DNA from: Perilla frutescens
Taxonomy: Eukaryota > Streptophyta > Magnoliopsida > Lamiales > Lamiaceae
DNA length: 64,000 nucleotides
Assembly (NCBI GenBank): GCA_026008535.1
Contig: BRKX01000006.1
Coordinates: 9,260,501-9,324,500 of the forward strand
Reading direction: 5' to 3'
Below, piece by piece: positions 10,929 to 23,110 of this stretch. The notes under the pieces are model-generated. The model made no database searches. It saw nothing but the letters and a program-made list of their open reading frames with translations, and had not been told where the DNA came from. The position numbers and the translations under genes were made by a program. Positions within the stretch are counted from its first letter, which is position 1. The number at the start of each line of letters is the position of its first letter.

Positions 10929-12679
10929 ATGAACACTCGTTCTCAAGGAGAACCACCTATTGCATTGGACTTAGAGATTGAAGCAACAGTTTGCCATAAC
11001 AACGCACGTAGATGGAGAAGAATGGCGGATCTACCTCCACCGGTTCAAGACCCGATGATTACCCAAATGCAAAGGCAATTGGAAGTGATGTAAGAGAATT
11101 GAGAGCCCAAGAGGAGGCTCGTAATAGAAATGTGGAGGCACCAATCCGGAATCTTTTCCAACCTGTCGTTGATCAAGGGGTGGCCAATGGACTACCCATT
11201 CAAGCCAACAACTTCGAGTTGAAGACCTCTCTCATACTAATGATCCATCAAAACCAATTTTGAGGGACACCAATGGAGGATCCACATGAGCATATCCGTA
11301 AATTTCTCAACGTGAGTGGGACAATGAAGATGAATGGAGTCCCGGATGATGCAATCCGCATCCGACTCTTTCCATTCTCATTGATCGACAAGGCAGAAAT
11401 ATGATGGTTGAGCCATGCTCAAGGAACATTTCAAACTTGGGATCAATTGGTGACAAAGTTCCTACACAAGTTTTTCCCACCCGGAAAAACCCTCAAATTG
11501 AAAGGAGAGATCACCGTGTTCAAGCAATGGGATGAAGAAAGCTTATATGAGGCGTGGGAGCACTTTAGGGAGATGCTAAGGAAGTGCTCCGGACATGGTT
11601 TTGGAACCGATCATCAAGTATGCATTTTCTATGGAAGAAGCAAAGATGAAGTGAGAACACACATGGATACGACCGCGGGTGGATCATTATTGGCAAGAGG
11701 GCCAGAAGAAGCATTGAGAATAATTGAAGAGATGGCCTCAAATTCCTTTCAATGGCCGGCGGCAAGAGAGGGAGTCCAAATTCTAAAGAAAGTGGCTTCT
11801 ACTTCAAGTTCGGATGCACTTGGGCTTGTGGCGGCTCAAATGGTAACTTTGAATTCAAAAATTGAGGCCTTTACAAATCCAAAAGCCAAGACATCTCAAA
11901 CCCAATTTGAGGAGGTCAACTATGTAAACCAAGGAGGCTACTCAAATCCACAACGACCATTCAATCCAGGGTACAAGCCCCAATACGGAGGTCAATATGG
12001 TGGAAACCAAGGTTATCAAAATAAAGCTCAACACCCAAACTTCTCATATGGTAACCCGAACAATGCTATCCAACCACCTCCGGGCTTCTCGGTCACGAAT
12101 GGTGTAATTGATTAGGAGAAGAAGCCCAAGATGGATGAACTCCTAATGGCATTTATGGGGAAGACGGAGAGTTACATGAAAGACTCTCAAACACGAATTG
12201 GGAAGTTAGAGAATACCGTCGGAGCAATTGGCAACCAAGTTAACACTTTGGAGAAGCAAATGGGACAATTTGCAACTGTCTTGGGGAGCCAACATCAACA
12301 AGGAAAGTTCCCAAGCAATACCACAGTAAATCCGAAGGATCAATGCAAGGCAATTACCTTGAGGAGTGGAACCGCTTATGATGGCCCCGAGATACCGGAT
12401 GATGAGGAAAGCAAAGGAAAGGTTGATGAGCAACCAAGTGAGAAGAAGAAAGAGGAGGGACCGAGTCAAGAGGACTTAAATCCCAAATTAAAGAAACATG
12501 ATGCCCTTGAAAAAGGAAAAGAGAAAGAAGAACCAAAAAGGGTGATGCCGGAAGAATACAAAGTGCCCATACCTTACCCACAAAGACTCCAAAAGGTGAA
12601 GAGTGACGAGCAATTTTCTCGGTTCCTCGACATCTTTAAAAAGGTACAAATCAACATCCCTCTTGTTGAAGCACTTTAA
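10929..12679 (+). pseudogene. Gag of the Athila-type element
   Basis: The start ATG at 10929 opens MNTRSQGEPP, typical of Athila Gag. The retrotransposon Gag (capsid) core follows with DDAIRIRLFPFSLIDKAEI, FLHKFFPPGKTLKLKGEI and LYEAWEHFREMLRKC. A Gln/Asn/Gly-rich stretch comes at about 11940-12080, and a coiled-coil-like segment plus Lys/Glu-rich tail reaches the stop at 12677. The reading changes frame near 11090 and then stays in one frame broken by TGA at 11261, TGA near 11402 and TAG at 12113. It is non-functional as one protein but only lightly decayed. Confidence 0.8.
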
Positions 12680-12710
12680 CAAATGCCAAATTATGCTAAA
12701 TTCTTGAAGG

Positions 12711-13277
12711 GTGCGATTTCCAAAAAGAGGAGATGGGGGGGAGTATGAAACGGTTAACTTGACCGAGAATTGTAGTGCTTTACTACAAAGAAAGTTGCCC
12801 GCAAAAATGAAAGATCCGGGAAGCTTCAACATCTCGGTTACCATTGGAGACAATCATGTTGGGAAGGCTTTGTGTGATCTTGGGGTGAGTATCAATTTGA
12901 TGCCCCTCTTGTTCTTTAAAAAGTTGAAAATGGGGGAGATCAAGCCTACCACCATTTGTCTCCAAATGGCCGACCGCTCTTTGACATACCCAAAGGGTGT
13001 GGTGGAAGATGTGCTAGTGAAGGTCTACAAATTCATCTTCCCGATAGAATTTGTGGTTCTTGATATGGAAGAAGACAAGGAAGTTTCCCTCATCTTAGGG
13101 CGACCATTTTTGTACATGGGTAAGGCCTTAATAGATGTGGAGAAGGGAGAACTTACTTTGAGAGTGAATGAGGAGAAAATCACATTTTCCCTTCAAAAAG
13201 CGATGCAACATCCGGAAGAAGAGGCAAAGAATATCAAGGAGTGCAAAGTGCTCCAAATGGTGGATGAATGCATATAG
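12711..13277 (+). pseudogene. Aspartic protease of the Athila-type element
   Basis: The frame contains LCDLGVSINLMPLLFF with the active-site Asp in the DLG form used by Athila proteases, the flap-side strands ICLQMADRSLTYPKG, and the closing ILGRPFLYMGKALID. It processes Gag-Pol in a working element. It lies in another frame than Gag and ends at a TAG (13275) with RT linker sequence continuing in the same frame at 13287, so the TAG is an in-frame break. Confidence 0.8.
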
Positions 13278-13286
13278 GAGGAAGAG

Positions 13287-16200
13287 TTGAGGAGCCTAAA
13301 AGATCCTCTTGAGATTTGCATTTCTAACTCTATCTTTAATTCTTTATCCAATGATGATGTTGGTCTATGTGATTCCGTTTCTATGATGAATTCATTTCAG
13401 GAATCATACTTGAGGAAGCCAAAGTTCTTGCCATTAAGAGACAAGGACCAAACATCAAAGGAAGAGGACGAGTTGAAAGCAAAAGAAGAAATGCAGTTGA
13501 AACCCCTACCTACACATTTGAGGTATGCTTACCTTGATGAAGCCAAGCAAAAACCGGTAATAGTTTCTTCCCTCTTATCCGATGAACAATGCGATAAATT
13601 GTTAAGGGTGTTGAGGAAATATCAAAGCACTATACGATGGTCAATTTCCGACCTTAAAGACATTAACTCTTCTATTTGCATGCATAAAATCTTGCTTAAG
13701 GAAGATTACAAGCCTAAGGTGCAAAACGAAAGAAGACTCAACCTTATTATGCAAGAAGTTGTTAGGAAAGAGGTCTTGAAATTGCTTGATGCCAGTATCA
13801 TATTTGCTATTTCGGATAGTGAGTGGGTGAGTCCTACTCAAGTTGTTGCTAAAAAGGGGGGGAATGACATTGATAGAAAATGAGAACAAAGAAATGATTG
13901 CTACTAGGGTAGTAACCGGTTGGAGAATGTGTATAGATTATAGGGCTTTAAATGCTTACACTAGAAAAAGACCATTTTCCATTACCCTTCATTGATCAAA
14001 TGTTAGATAGGTTAGCGGGTCATGAGTTCTATTGTTTCTTAGATGGGTATTCAGGGTACAATCAAATCATGATTGCCCCCGAAGACCAAGAAAAGACTGC
14101 TTTTACTTGTCCCTATAGCATATTTGCATATAGATGGATGTCTTTCGGGTTGTGTAATGCACCCGTAACCTTTCAAAGGTGTATGATGTCCATCTTTCAT
14201 GGATTGATTGAAAACATCATGAAGGTGTTTATGGATGACTTTTCTGTGTTTGGTGATTCATTTGATATATGCCTTGATAATTTAATACAAGTTTTGCAGA
14301 GATGTGAAGATACTAATCTAGTGCTCAATTGGAAAAAATGCCACTTCATGGTGAGAGATGTCATTGTTCTAGGACACAAGGTGTCGGGTGAAGGTTTAGA
14401 GGTGGATCGGGCCAAGATAGTGGACATTGAAAAGCTACCTCCACCAACAAATGAAAAGGGAGTTAGAAGCTTCTTGGGACACGCCGGGTTCTATAGGCGC
14501 TTTATAAAAGATTTTTCCAAAGTTTCTAAATCTCTTTGTCGTCTACTTGAAAAAGTCGTTGAATTTGATTTTAATTCTAATTGTTTGCAGGCTTTTGAGA
14601 CGTTGAAGAAGGCCCTAATCACGGCACCCGTGCTTATCACACCTGATTGGAGTGAGCCTTTTGAAGTAATGTGTGATGCAAGCGAGATAGCGGTGGGAGC
14701 CGCACTTGGCCAAAAGAAGGACAAACTCTTCCGAGTCATCTATTATGGGAGTAGAACTTTGGATCTCGCTCAAGTCAACTACACCACCACGGAAAGAGAA
14801 CTTTTGGCGGTCGTCTACGCATTGGACAAGTTTAGGCCCTATCTCATTGGGGCCCGAACAATTGTGCACACCGACCACGCCGCTTTGAGGCATCTTTTTG
14901 CCAAAAAGGATGCAAAGCCAAGGCTTATACGATGGATTCTTCTACTCCAAGAGTTCGATGTGGAGATCAAAGATAGAAAAGACTGTGAGAATGTGGTGGC
15001 GGATCACTTGTCTCAGTTAGATCATATGAAAGGAGAAGAGGAGACCAAGAGGCCAATCAACAAAATCTTTCCCGATGAGAGAATCATGTCGGCATCGACA
15101 AAAGTTCCATGGTTTGCGGATATTGTCAACTTTCTAGTTGCCAAAGTGAAACCCGTGGAGATGGAGAGCTACCAAAGGAAAAAGTTTTTCCATGATCTAA
15201 AATTCTACATATGGGGGGAACCTTATCTTTTTAAGAGGTGTGCCGATTCCATCCTTAGAAGGTGTGTGCAGGAGGAAGAATGGATTGAAATAATAAAGGC
15301 ATGTCACGATTCTCCGTGTGGAGGCCATTTTGCTTCCAATAGAACCACTAGGAAGATTCTACAAAGCGGGTTCTATTGGCCCTCCATTTTTAGAAATTGT
15401 GAAGAGTTTGTGAAGACATGTGAACGATGCCAAAAGATGGGCTTAATTTCAAAGAGGGACGAGATGCCGATGAGTGCAATTGTAGAAGTGGAATTGTTTG
15501 ATGTATGGGGGATTGACTTCATGGGACCGTTTGTGGTATCCGAAGGAAATCTCTACATACTGTTGGCGGTTGATTATCTCTCACGATGGATCGAAGCAAT
15601 CCCAACCAAGACTAATGATTCGAAGATTGTGCTAAAATTCCTTTAAAGGAATATTTTGACAAGATTTTGGCCTCCAAGAGCCTTGATTACTGATGGAGGC
15701 ACTCACTTTTGCAATAAGTGGATGAGGAGCCTCCTAGCACGACATGGAGTAAAGTACAAAGTGACAACTCCCTACCACCCACAAGCCAATGGGCAAGCCG
15801 AGCTTGCAAATAGAGAGGTCAAACAAGTCCTCCAAAAGGTGGTGAAGACGAATGGGAAAGATTGGGCAAGCCATCTCGATGAAGCACTTTGGGCCTATCG
15901 AACGGCCTACAAGACTCCATTGAGGATGTCTCCCTATCAAATGGTATTTGGGAAGTCTTGTCACCTTCTAATCGAGCTCACTCACAAGGCATATTGGGCC
16001 ACCAAGAAGCTCAATCTCGACTTTGAGATGTCGGAAAAAGAAAGAATTTTCCATTTGAATGAAATCGATGAATTTAGGCTTGAGGCCTTCGAAAATTCTT
16101 CCATTTACAAGATGAGGACCAAACTTTATCATGACAAGTTCTTAAGAAAGAAAGAACTTGCGCCCGGTGATGCCGTGTTGCTTTTCAACTCGAGGTTGAG

Positions 16201-16390
16201 GTTGTTTCCCGGGAAACTCAAAACAAAATGGGGAGGTCCTTACTTCATCTCAAAGATCTTCGAGAATGGAGCAGTGGAATTACAAGCCAAGGATGGGAGC
16301 CTATTCATTGTCAATGGGCAACGTGTGAAGAAATTCTACAATGCGGAGGAGCAAGCCGGAGTGTTTGTCCTCCATTTGAAAAATCTTTGA
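13287..16390 (+). pseudogene. RT-RNase H-integrase polyprotein of the Athila-type element
   Basis: Domains in order: RT from about 13500, with WRMCIDYRALNAY (about 13923), FPLPFIDQMLDRLAG and the catalytic VFMDDFSVFG (about 14227); RNase H with VMCDASEIAVGAALG and LRHLFAKKDAKPRLIRW; integrase with an HHCC zinc finger (CHDSPCGGHF ... CERCQK, 15303-15437) and DDE motifs IDFMGPF, LITDGGTHF and ANREVKQ, to the stop at 16388. Breaks: homopolymer-type frameshifts near 13856 and 13967, and TAA at 15644. Catalytic residues of RT and IN are retained. Confidence 0.85.
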
Positions 16391-17315
16391 AGAACCGTAT
16401 CCCGTCGAGCTCACGATGATAAATTAAGCGCTAATTGGGAGACAACCCAATAGGTTTTAAGTTTTTATTGTTTTAAGTTTCTTTTTGTTAAGATTGTCTA
16501 TGTTTCAATTGCCTAGTTAATTTAATTAGTTCGCTTGCCTAGTTAATTTAATTTGTTTGCATCTTTTATTTTTGATAAGGAATTTATGTTTTTGTAGTAA
16601 AATGTTGTAGAAAATGGTGTCAACGTTTGGGAATATACATAGTTTGAAGAAGGATCCCAGAAATGCTCAAAAATTCAAAAAGACTGAAGATGCGAGTGAG
16701 AAACGTGATTTTCTCGGTCGTGTTTTGGCAAGCAGTTGAAGCGCGAGCATGAAACGCGAGAATTAGGGGTCGCGTTTCACCAAGAGGATTTTGGGATTTT
16801 TGGGAATGAATAGGACATTGATGAATATCGCATGTTTGAAATGTTGCTATGAAGCTTTTGACATTGTCATATCTATCTCAAACCTTTCTTTTGCCTAAAT
16901 TGGTCCCATTTTGCATTTGGTATAGTGCACTAAGGTTGTATAAATTATGAAGAGAAAAATGGAGCGTGTTGGAACAATGTTTGGTTTGGAGAAAACACTT
17001 TTTGTCTTGATTGGTAGTTCATATTGTCACACATGGCTTTAGGCCTCGTTTGTCAAGATAAAATTTGTGCTAATTATATTATGCTTTGTTGTAATGGTGA
17101 TATGTGAATGCTTTGAAGAATGAATGACATTATAAGAGCATGATTTGCTAATGAGAATTTCAAAGTTTGTTCAAACAAAGTTAAATGTGGAATACTTTAG
17201 ATATTGTCATACATTTGAAACCACCTTCAACTTTGTTGGCATTGTGAATTGAGATCTACTCTCTTGCCTAAACCTTGTTCCAATCTTTTGTAGGTACCAC
17301 TCCCACACACCAAAA
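16391..17315 (+). other. Non-coding spacer of the Athila-type element
   Basis: No ORF is supported. The words CGCGAG and GGTCGCG recur at about 16680-16790, echoing the CpG-dense block of the LTRs. A pyrimidine-rich stretch ending TTTTGTAG (17286-17293) resembles a splice acceptor 22 bases before the next start codon. Confidence 0.5.
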
Positions 17316-18830
17316 ATGGGACGACGAGGTAGAAAATCATCACGAAGAGCCGAGCCCGAATCTGAGTCCGATCTGGAGATAGAAGCCCAAGATGAAGAAC
17401 AAGATGAGGATTTAACGGTTAATCATCCGATGCGATTTCGCATCTACCTCGGCAGTGATGAATACTATGAGAATTGGCAGTGGCTTTTCAATGTCAACCT
17501 TGTTACAATAAGGTTCATGTGCAGCGACACATGTGAGGCACTTGGGATCAAGGACAATGTGTGGAGACTCTTAGACCAAATGGGATGGCTCCAGGCCATG
17601 GATAGGAATTGCATGACATTTCCTCTATTGGTTAGAGAGCTGCTGAGCACATTCGAGATGAAGAGGACGACAAGGAGGGGGCCTGTCAATTGTACCTTCC
17701 GGATGGGAAACACAGACCGTGAGCTTACTGTTGATCAGTTGAACGAGATTTTCAATGCTCCTACAGACGGTATCTATCACCAACCTCGGGAGTACAATCA
17801 AGATGTTGCCTACCGCCTCCTATGCCTCACAGAGTCGGAAACAGAAAAATACAAATCCAGCACAGCAAAGGCATCTGCAATGCCTAATCTGGTTTTCCGA
17901 TACCTACACCGCATCTTGGCAAACACAGTGTTTGCACGAAGAAAAAACAGCGGGTTGAGGACTTTCGAGCTATTTGCACTTTGGGCCATGTTGAATGGGG
18001 TCCATTTGAGCTTTGGTGCTTTCCTCATGGAGCAGCTCTACAGACAATCACACCTTGACAACGGACACATTTGCATTGGAGGGATGATCACTCCGATTGC
18101 CAAACACTTCGGCATAAATCTTAAGGATTATCTTGATAACAGAGGGTCGAGGTTGTTGAACCGCAACTATTTGAGGAATGTGAAGATCTTGAGCTCAGAT
18201 TTACACACATATCTGCTGAACATAAGAACTGGAGGGACATTCCCATTGCCCAACACGGCGGTTACTCATGTGTCGAACTATCAAGAGAGAACCAATTGGA
18301 AGATGGAGACAGTCGCTCATTTGGTGGTTATTGCTGCAGCTGGAGTACCAAGAGGCATACGAGTATCCGTTGAGGACCAAGGAGAGGTCGGTGGTGACAA
18401 TGGGGGAGAGGTATCTTCCACAGCCACATTTAGACGAGGCCGGCGGTACACGGAAGAACAGATTGCTGGTCATTTTGACGCATTGGATGGGTACATGACT
18501 TCCATGGACGAGACCATGCAGCATTGGAGGAGTGACGTGCACGATGAGTTCAGTGCACTGAGGCAGGACATGTATCTGAGGTTCGATGATATCCGACACG
18601 ATATGTATGGAAGGATGGGACAGATTCAGTCCAGCGTAGACGACAGATTTCATGCCATACAGACGGACATTGACGAGAGATTCACGGGCCTCAGAGGTGA
18701 CATCAGGGGTCTAGCTGACAACATGGGCTCGTTTCGATCCGAGATTCAGGACCTAGCCGGACTCTTCAGGGGAATGAACACTGGGTCTGGGTCACAGCAG
18801 CAGCCCTATACCCCATCTCAGCACCAGTAA
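17316..18830 (+). CDS. Athila ORF-1-type protein in env position
   Basis: An open 504-codon frame downstream of pol starts MGRRGRKSSRRAEPESES. The central part (FPLLVRELLSTFEM, FRMGNTDRELTVDQLNEIF, RTFELFALWAMLNGVHLSFG) resembles the family found in Athila elements (ATHILA ORF-1, PF03078). The C-terminal third has heptad-like repeats (DDIRHDMYGRM, DERFTGLRGDIRGLADNM), suggesting a coiled coil, then a Gln/Ser-rich end. No signal peptide or clear membrane segment is seen, so an envelope role is only positional. The TAA at 18828 is followed in frame by a Gln-rich tail. The start is chosen as the first ATG of the open frame after a possible acceptor. Confidence 0.7.
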   Translation: MGRRGRKSSRRAEPESESDLEIEAQDEEQDEDLTVNHPMRFRIYLGSDEYYENWQWLFNVNLVTIRFMCSDTCEALGIKDNVWRLLDQMGWLQAMDRNCMTFPLLVRELLSTFEMKRTTRRGPVNCTFRMGNTDRELTVDQLNEIFNAPTDGIYHQPREYNQDVAYRLLCLTESETEKYKSSTAKASAMPNLVFRYLHRILANTVFARRKNSGLRTFELFALWAMLNGVHLSFGAFLMEQLYRQSHLDNGHICIGGMITPIAKHFGINLKDYLDNRGSRLLNRNYLRNVKILSSDLHTYLLNIRTGGTFPLPNTAVTHVSNYQERTNWKMETVAHLVVIAAAGVPRGIRVSVEDQGEVGGDNGGEVSSTATFRRGRRYTEEQIAGHFDALDGYMTSMDETMQHWRSDVHDEFSALRQDMYLRFDDIRHDMYGRMGQIQSSVDDRFHAIQTDIDERFTGLRGDIRGLADNMGSFRSEIQDLAGLFRGMNTGSGSQQQPYTPSQHQ

Positions 18831-19064
18831 ATGACTCCCTACAACTCATACCAGCCACAACAGCAGTTCCAGCAGCAGCCATTCCAGTCGATGCAGCAAT
18901 TTCCGACTGGACAGTTTTTGGCGTCCTCATCCTCCTCTCAGCAATTTCAGCAGATGCCGACTGGGCAGTTCATGGCTACCTCCTCTCAGCAGTTCCAGAC
19001 CTCACAATTTATGCCGTCATCCACTTCACAGCAGTTCCCGCAGCAGTCTCCGCACCACCAGTAG
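18831..19064 (+). other. In-frame Gln-rich extension after the ORF stop
   Basis: Directly after the TAA the same frame stays open for 77 codons of Gln/Ser/Phe/Thr repeats (units like QFPTGQF and SSQQF). The composition continues that of the ORF end, so the stop may be a recent CAA-to-TAA change, or the tail may be reached by readthrough. No other product is suggested. Confidence 0.5.
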
Positions 19065-20627
19065 CATCCATCCCACTAGGCCGTTAGTGACCCTTGCCAC
19101 CACCCTTTTGCCTCCAAACTTATTTCCTCCCTTGGATTAAAATAAGTTTGGGGGAGGGGGAGAGAGTAGTGGTTGGCAAGGATCTTTTCTGCTCATTTTT
19201 ACCGTTTTATTTCATAAGACTTATTTATTTATTTATGCTTTCGGATATTGGAGCATGCTAGCATGCTTATGTTTTTATTTATGTTTGGATTATGTTAGGA
19301 TTTTTGTACTTTCATTGGAATATATGGATGATGGTAGTTGATAGATAATGAGATCGCATGCCGTTTTATTTCATAAGCATGTGATATTTTATCTATGTTT
19401 TTGTTCAATTGCCTTATGATTGTGGATTGGGGCATCAAATGACTTAAACAGATGTATGTTCTTGTAACAATAATAGGGGCTATGAGAGCATGATAATTGA
19501 TGAAATTGAAATCCTTGATGGGCATGAGCTTATGTTGAAAATTTTTTGCAAAATTTTGATAAAACACATGATGTCATGGCATGATTTTGTAACCAAAGTC
19601 TTTAAGGTCTCTCAAAAGTACAATTTGGGAAGGAAAAACTTACCGTGGGGAGATTTTGATCCAAAGATTACACAAGTGGAATCTTTTCCTTGTTGAGTGA
19701 TTAATGGTCTTCATAGTGCACTAAGTTTTCTCTAGAACTTGCTTTGTGACTTGATTGATGTTACATTGGTATGTTTGATCTCTTGAAAATGATTTAAGGC
19801 CATTTGTTGTCTAAACCTCAAAAATCCAAATTCTTAACCTTCCAATATAAATTTAATCCCTTGCAAGCCCTTTGAGCCTTGAAATTATTTTATTGATTTT
19901 GTTGGGTTGGGAATGGAATAATTGGCAAGATTTGTGTGGACTTTTTCAAATAAAACTTTTGAGAAATCTTGTAGAATGGAAATGTTAAAACAAGGAAAAC
20001 TCTTGTGATGGAAAAGAACACAAAGAAGTGAATCATCTTGATTACAATTGAAGATAAAGTTAAAGAAATATAGTTCTACATATACATCACAAACAAGAAA
20101 GTATGAAATATTGAAAGAAATTTGGAAAATCTCAAAGAGATATGGGTTGTGAAGGAATAAGGGTAGAAGAGAACTTGATTTGTTCTACTTGCTTGGTAAT
20201 GAAATTAGTAATGTTGGGAAGTCACTTAGCCAGATATATACCTACCTTTCCGAAAAACCTTCAATACAATCCCAAAAGACCTTAATGATTCTTGGTTGAA
20301 GAACACACACTAAGTAGTGGAGATAGAAGTCACTTTGCAAGCATATGGTAGAATTCTAGTGTACTCTCGACCTTGAGCGATACACTTCTAGCCTATACAC
20401 TCGAGAGTGAGCTTCTATTGAACCTTGAGAGAGTTGAAACTTCACCATTTGTATCATGATGGTTTTGATGATCTTGTTTATGATTGATTGCCGCTATCAT
20501 CTATGCATAATTTTTGTCTTTTGATTTTTGAAGCACATTGCCATCTTGATTCCAATACGTTCAATTACCTTGTCCTTCTACTCTTGTTTTTGTTTGAGGA
20601 CAAACAAATGTTTAAGTTTGGGAGAGT
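19065..20627 (+). other. 3' non-coding region and polypurine tract of the Athila-type element
   Basis: No gene is supported. An AAGTTTGGGGGAGGGGGAGAG tract type occurs at about 19143-19166, and the priming tract AAGTTTGGGAGAG lies at about 20614-20626, directly before the 3' LTR. The rest is AT-rich. Confidence 0.6.
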
Positions 20628-22176
20628 TGATTAGTGCATAAATTACACTCATTTGGACTCATTTTGAGTGCTTTTTCACTTGGTTATCTTGTATATATGT
20701 TGTATATATTGTTTATTTCTGTTTTAATCTTTTGTTTAATGACATGTGGCCAATATAGGGAATTTTTGGGATATAAAGGGCAAAAACAAAGTCGAATTGA
20801 CAATGGGATCAACAAGGAATATAGAAGGCATGGAATAATGAAGAAACGAGCAAGAAAAAGGCTAACACTTGAAGATTCGACCTCTAAACGCGACTTCAGG
20901 GGGTCGCGCTTCATCACACGGCGTCACGCGACCGTAAAACGCGACCTAGGGAGTCGCGCCTCGGCCTTGAGCCAAAATGCAACCCCCAAACGCGACCAAA
21001 AGCTCGCTTTACAGACACTTCAGAGAGCCGATTTCCTTCAGTCAAAACGCGGGTCAAAAGTGCGAGTTCCTGGGGTCGCACCTCGGCCTTCAGTCGAAAC
21101 GCGACCCCAAAATGTGACCGAAATCCCGTGTGGCAGAGCCTTCAGAGACCTGATTTCCTTTGTTCCAAACTCGATCCTCAAACGCGAGTTCCTTGGGTCG
21201 AGTTCCGCACAGACGGAAATAAAAAGTGACTTTTGGCATCCAATTATTGGTCCATTCATATATATATCATTTGGGCTTTTCAAATGATATATCCATACAC
21301 CCTAAGAACGAAATAGAGACTTGAAGAAACATCAAGAGAAAGGATTTTTGAAGATCAAGAGGAAGGAAGGAAAATCAACCATCCATTTGAGCATCCAAGC
21401 CATAGGATTAAAGAAGGAGTATTCTACATTGGGTTTTATCACTTCTTATCTCTTCTTAGACTTGTATTTATAATGGGTTATTGTTTTTCTTCTTGTAATC
21501 TCGATTTCATTGTGAATATGGTTGGCTAGAGCCTTAGAGTTCTAGGATGTGGTGAAACAATGTAAATATTGATCTTTGATTTGGGATATATATATGTGTT
21601 ATTACTTTGTTAAGATTTTGATCTAGGCTAGGGCTTGAATGGTGTTGTTTGGTTGGCCATCTCACTAACATCACATGTATGAATCACTTGCATCTAGTCA
21701 ATCCCGTGATCATAAGCATGCTTGGATCAAATCTACATATTTGTCTTTTTAGTCGAATGTCATTATGTGGAAGGAACTGTGACCCTTAGAGCCTTTTGTA
21801 GGTGCGACCTTAGAATGCGTTAGAGATAGCCATCTTTATCGCATTCGCAATTTAAGAGATATTCGAGAGATGCTCTTACTATATTCGCGGTCTTCCTATC
21901 TATGAACTTTGCATATATGTATGTGTAATCCCGCATTGTAGGTCAATATGAGTATTGTGTAGCCATGTCCTAGAGTTTCGCCTTATTTATCATCTTCAAA
22001 GCTCTCCCTTGTTTGGTATTGTCTCTTGAGTGCCAATTATATTGACAATTATTGTTGTTTACGTGTTTATGTCTTTTGTTCTTGTTTGGCATTTTGATTT
22101 AGTTAAAACACACCCTCTCCTTATTGTTCGTCTAGATATTTCACTCTTCTTCCATCGTGGTATTTGCATTATCTAA
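20628..22176 (+). mobile_element. 3' LTR of the Athila-type element, truncated at its right end
   Basis: It begins TGATTAGTGCATAAATTACA and follows the 5' LTR closely up to TTTGCATTATCTAA, where similarity stops abruptly at 22176. About 105 bp corresponding to 10675-10779 are missing. Many differences between the two LTRs are C/T or G/A at former CpG sites. Confidence 0.85.
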
Positions 22177-22610
22177 TTTCTATTCCATTTCTATTCCATC
22201 GTGCTAAAGTAATGCATGACATTTTTTGACAACAATGCCTATTCTTAGACATACTATGTAGCTAATTTTTTAAGTGGGCTTAGTGAGGAGTTAAGGGCTG
22301 TAGTGAAGGTATTTAATCCTACTACCTTAGAGCAAACAATTGAATTGGGGCAAAACCAATTGGTGTCAATCGAAGCACTCATCAGGAAGATCAAGGCAGG
22401 TAATAGACCACACCCAAGTGGTGTTACCAGGTACCATCCACCAGGTCCTATTTCTCTTATTGTTGCCACCACTGTAAAGGGAAACTAACCACCAAAATCA
22501 CCTGTAAGATATCTTACATCGGACCAGATGGCAGAAAAAAAAGGCACAAAACCTATGCTATGATTGTGATGAGAGGTACACAAGGGGTCACAGGTACAAG
22601 AGCAGCATAA
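22177..22610 (+). pseudogene. Gag C-terminus of the chromovirus-like element
   Basis: After the truncated Athila LTR, Gag sequence resumes: NFLSGLSEELRAVVKVFNPT (about 22262-22320), ELGQNQLVSIEALIRK, then a zinc-knuckle remnant CYDCDERYTRGHRYK at 22556-22600 whose last Cys has become Tyr. There are stops and frame changes. Most of the Gag core between 9139 and here has been deleted along with the Athila LTR end. Confidence 0.65.
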
Positions 22611-22792
22611 ACTACATGATCATAACTGAGGAATAGGAAGCTGAATTATCCCAACTCAATCATACTGATCATCCTGATCATCAACTACCACATGAAGCAG
22701 AAATAGAATATGTTCTTGTTACATAGATCTCATTAAAGGATGAAAAAGGGGCCACCACTTTGAGATTTACAGGTACCAGCTATGGGCACTAA

Positions 22793-23110
22793 TTGCAAAT
22801 CCTCATAGACATTGGAAGCACCCTAAGCTTCATCAAAGAATCCACTGCACAACTTCTTGGATGTGGAGTTGCTTCAGCTTCACCTTTACTTATCAAGGCT
22901 GCTAATGGACAGAGGCTTATTAGTTCATCCCAAGTTGAGGGATTTGGTTGGGAGATGCAAGGTCACCAGCTTACACACTCATTGAGACTCTTACAGTATG
23001 AGGGTTGTGACGTTATATTAGGTGGAGACTAGCTAAGAGCATGTACCCCAATTGAACTAGATTATGAAAGAATGGCAGTTACTATCAGGTGGGGAGGAAA
23101 AAAGATCAAG
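22793..23110 (+). pseudogene. Aspartic protease of the chromovirus-like element
   Basis: The frame holds LIDIGSTLSFIKES, where families have DTGST (Thr is Ile here), followed by a hydrophobic strand and the closing VILGGD with a TAG in place of the usual Trp (23030). It is a decayed protease between the zinc knuckle and RT. Confidence 0.65.

Larger units (their letters stand above)
9140..22176 (+). mobile_element. Athila-type Ty3-gypsy element nested in the chromovirus gag
   Basis: A 13-kb element with an LTR of about 1640 bp at the left, a tRNA-Asp-type primer site, Gag, protease, RT-RNase H, integrase, then a separate 504-codon ORF before the polypurine tract and the 3' LTR. Gene order, the DLG protease motif, the primer site and the extra ORF all match the Athila lineage. 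The 3' LTR lacks about the last 105 bp, so the right target duplication is lost. Gag-pol contains stops and frameshifts; the extra ORF is open. Confidence 0.85.

Noticed and set aside
12488..12853. Minus-strand open frame of 121 codons
   Set aside because: It overlaps the Gag end and protease of the Athila-type element on the opposite strand, so it is a shadow.
18201..18653. Minus-strand open frame of 150 codons
   Set aside because: It is antisense to the Athila env-position ORF, with no recognisable domain.
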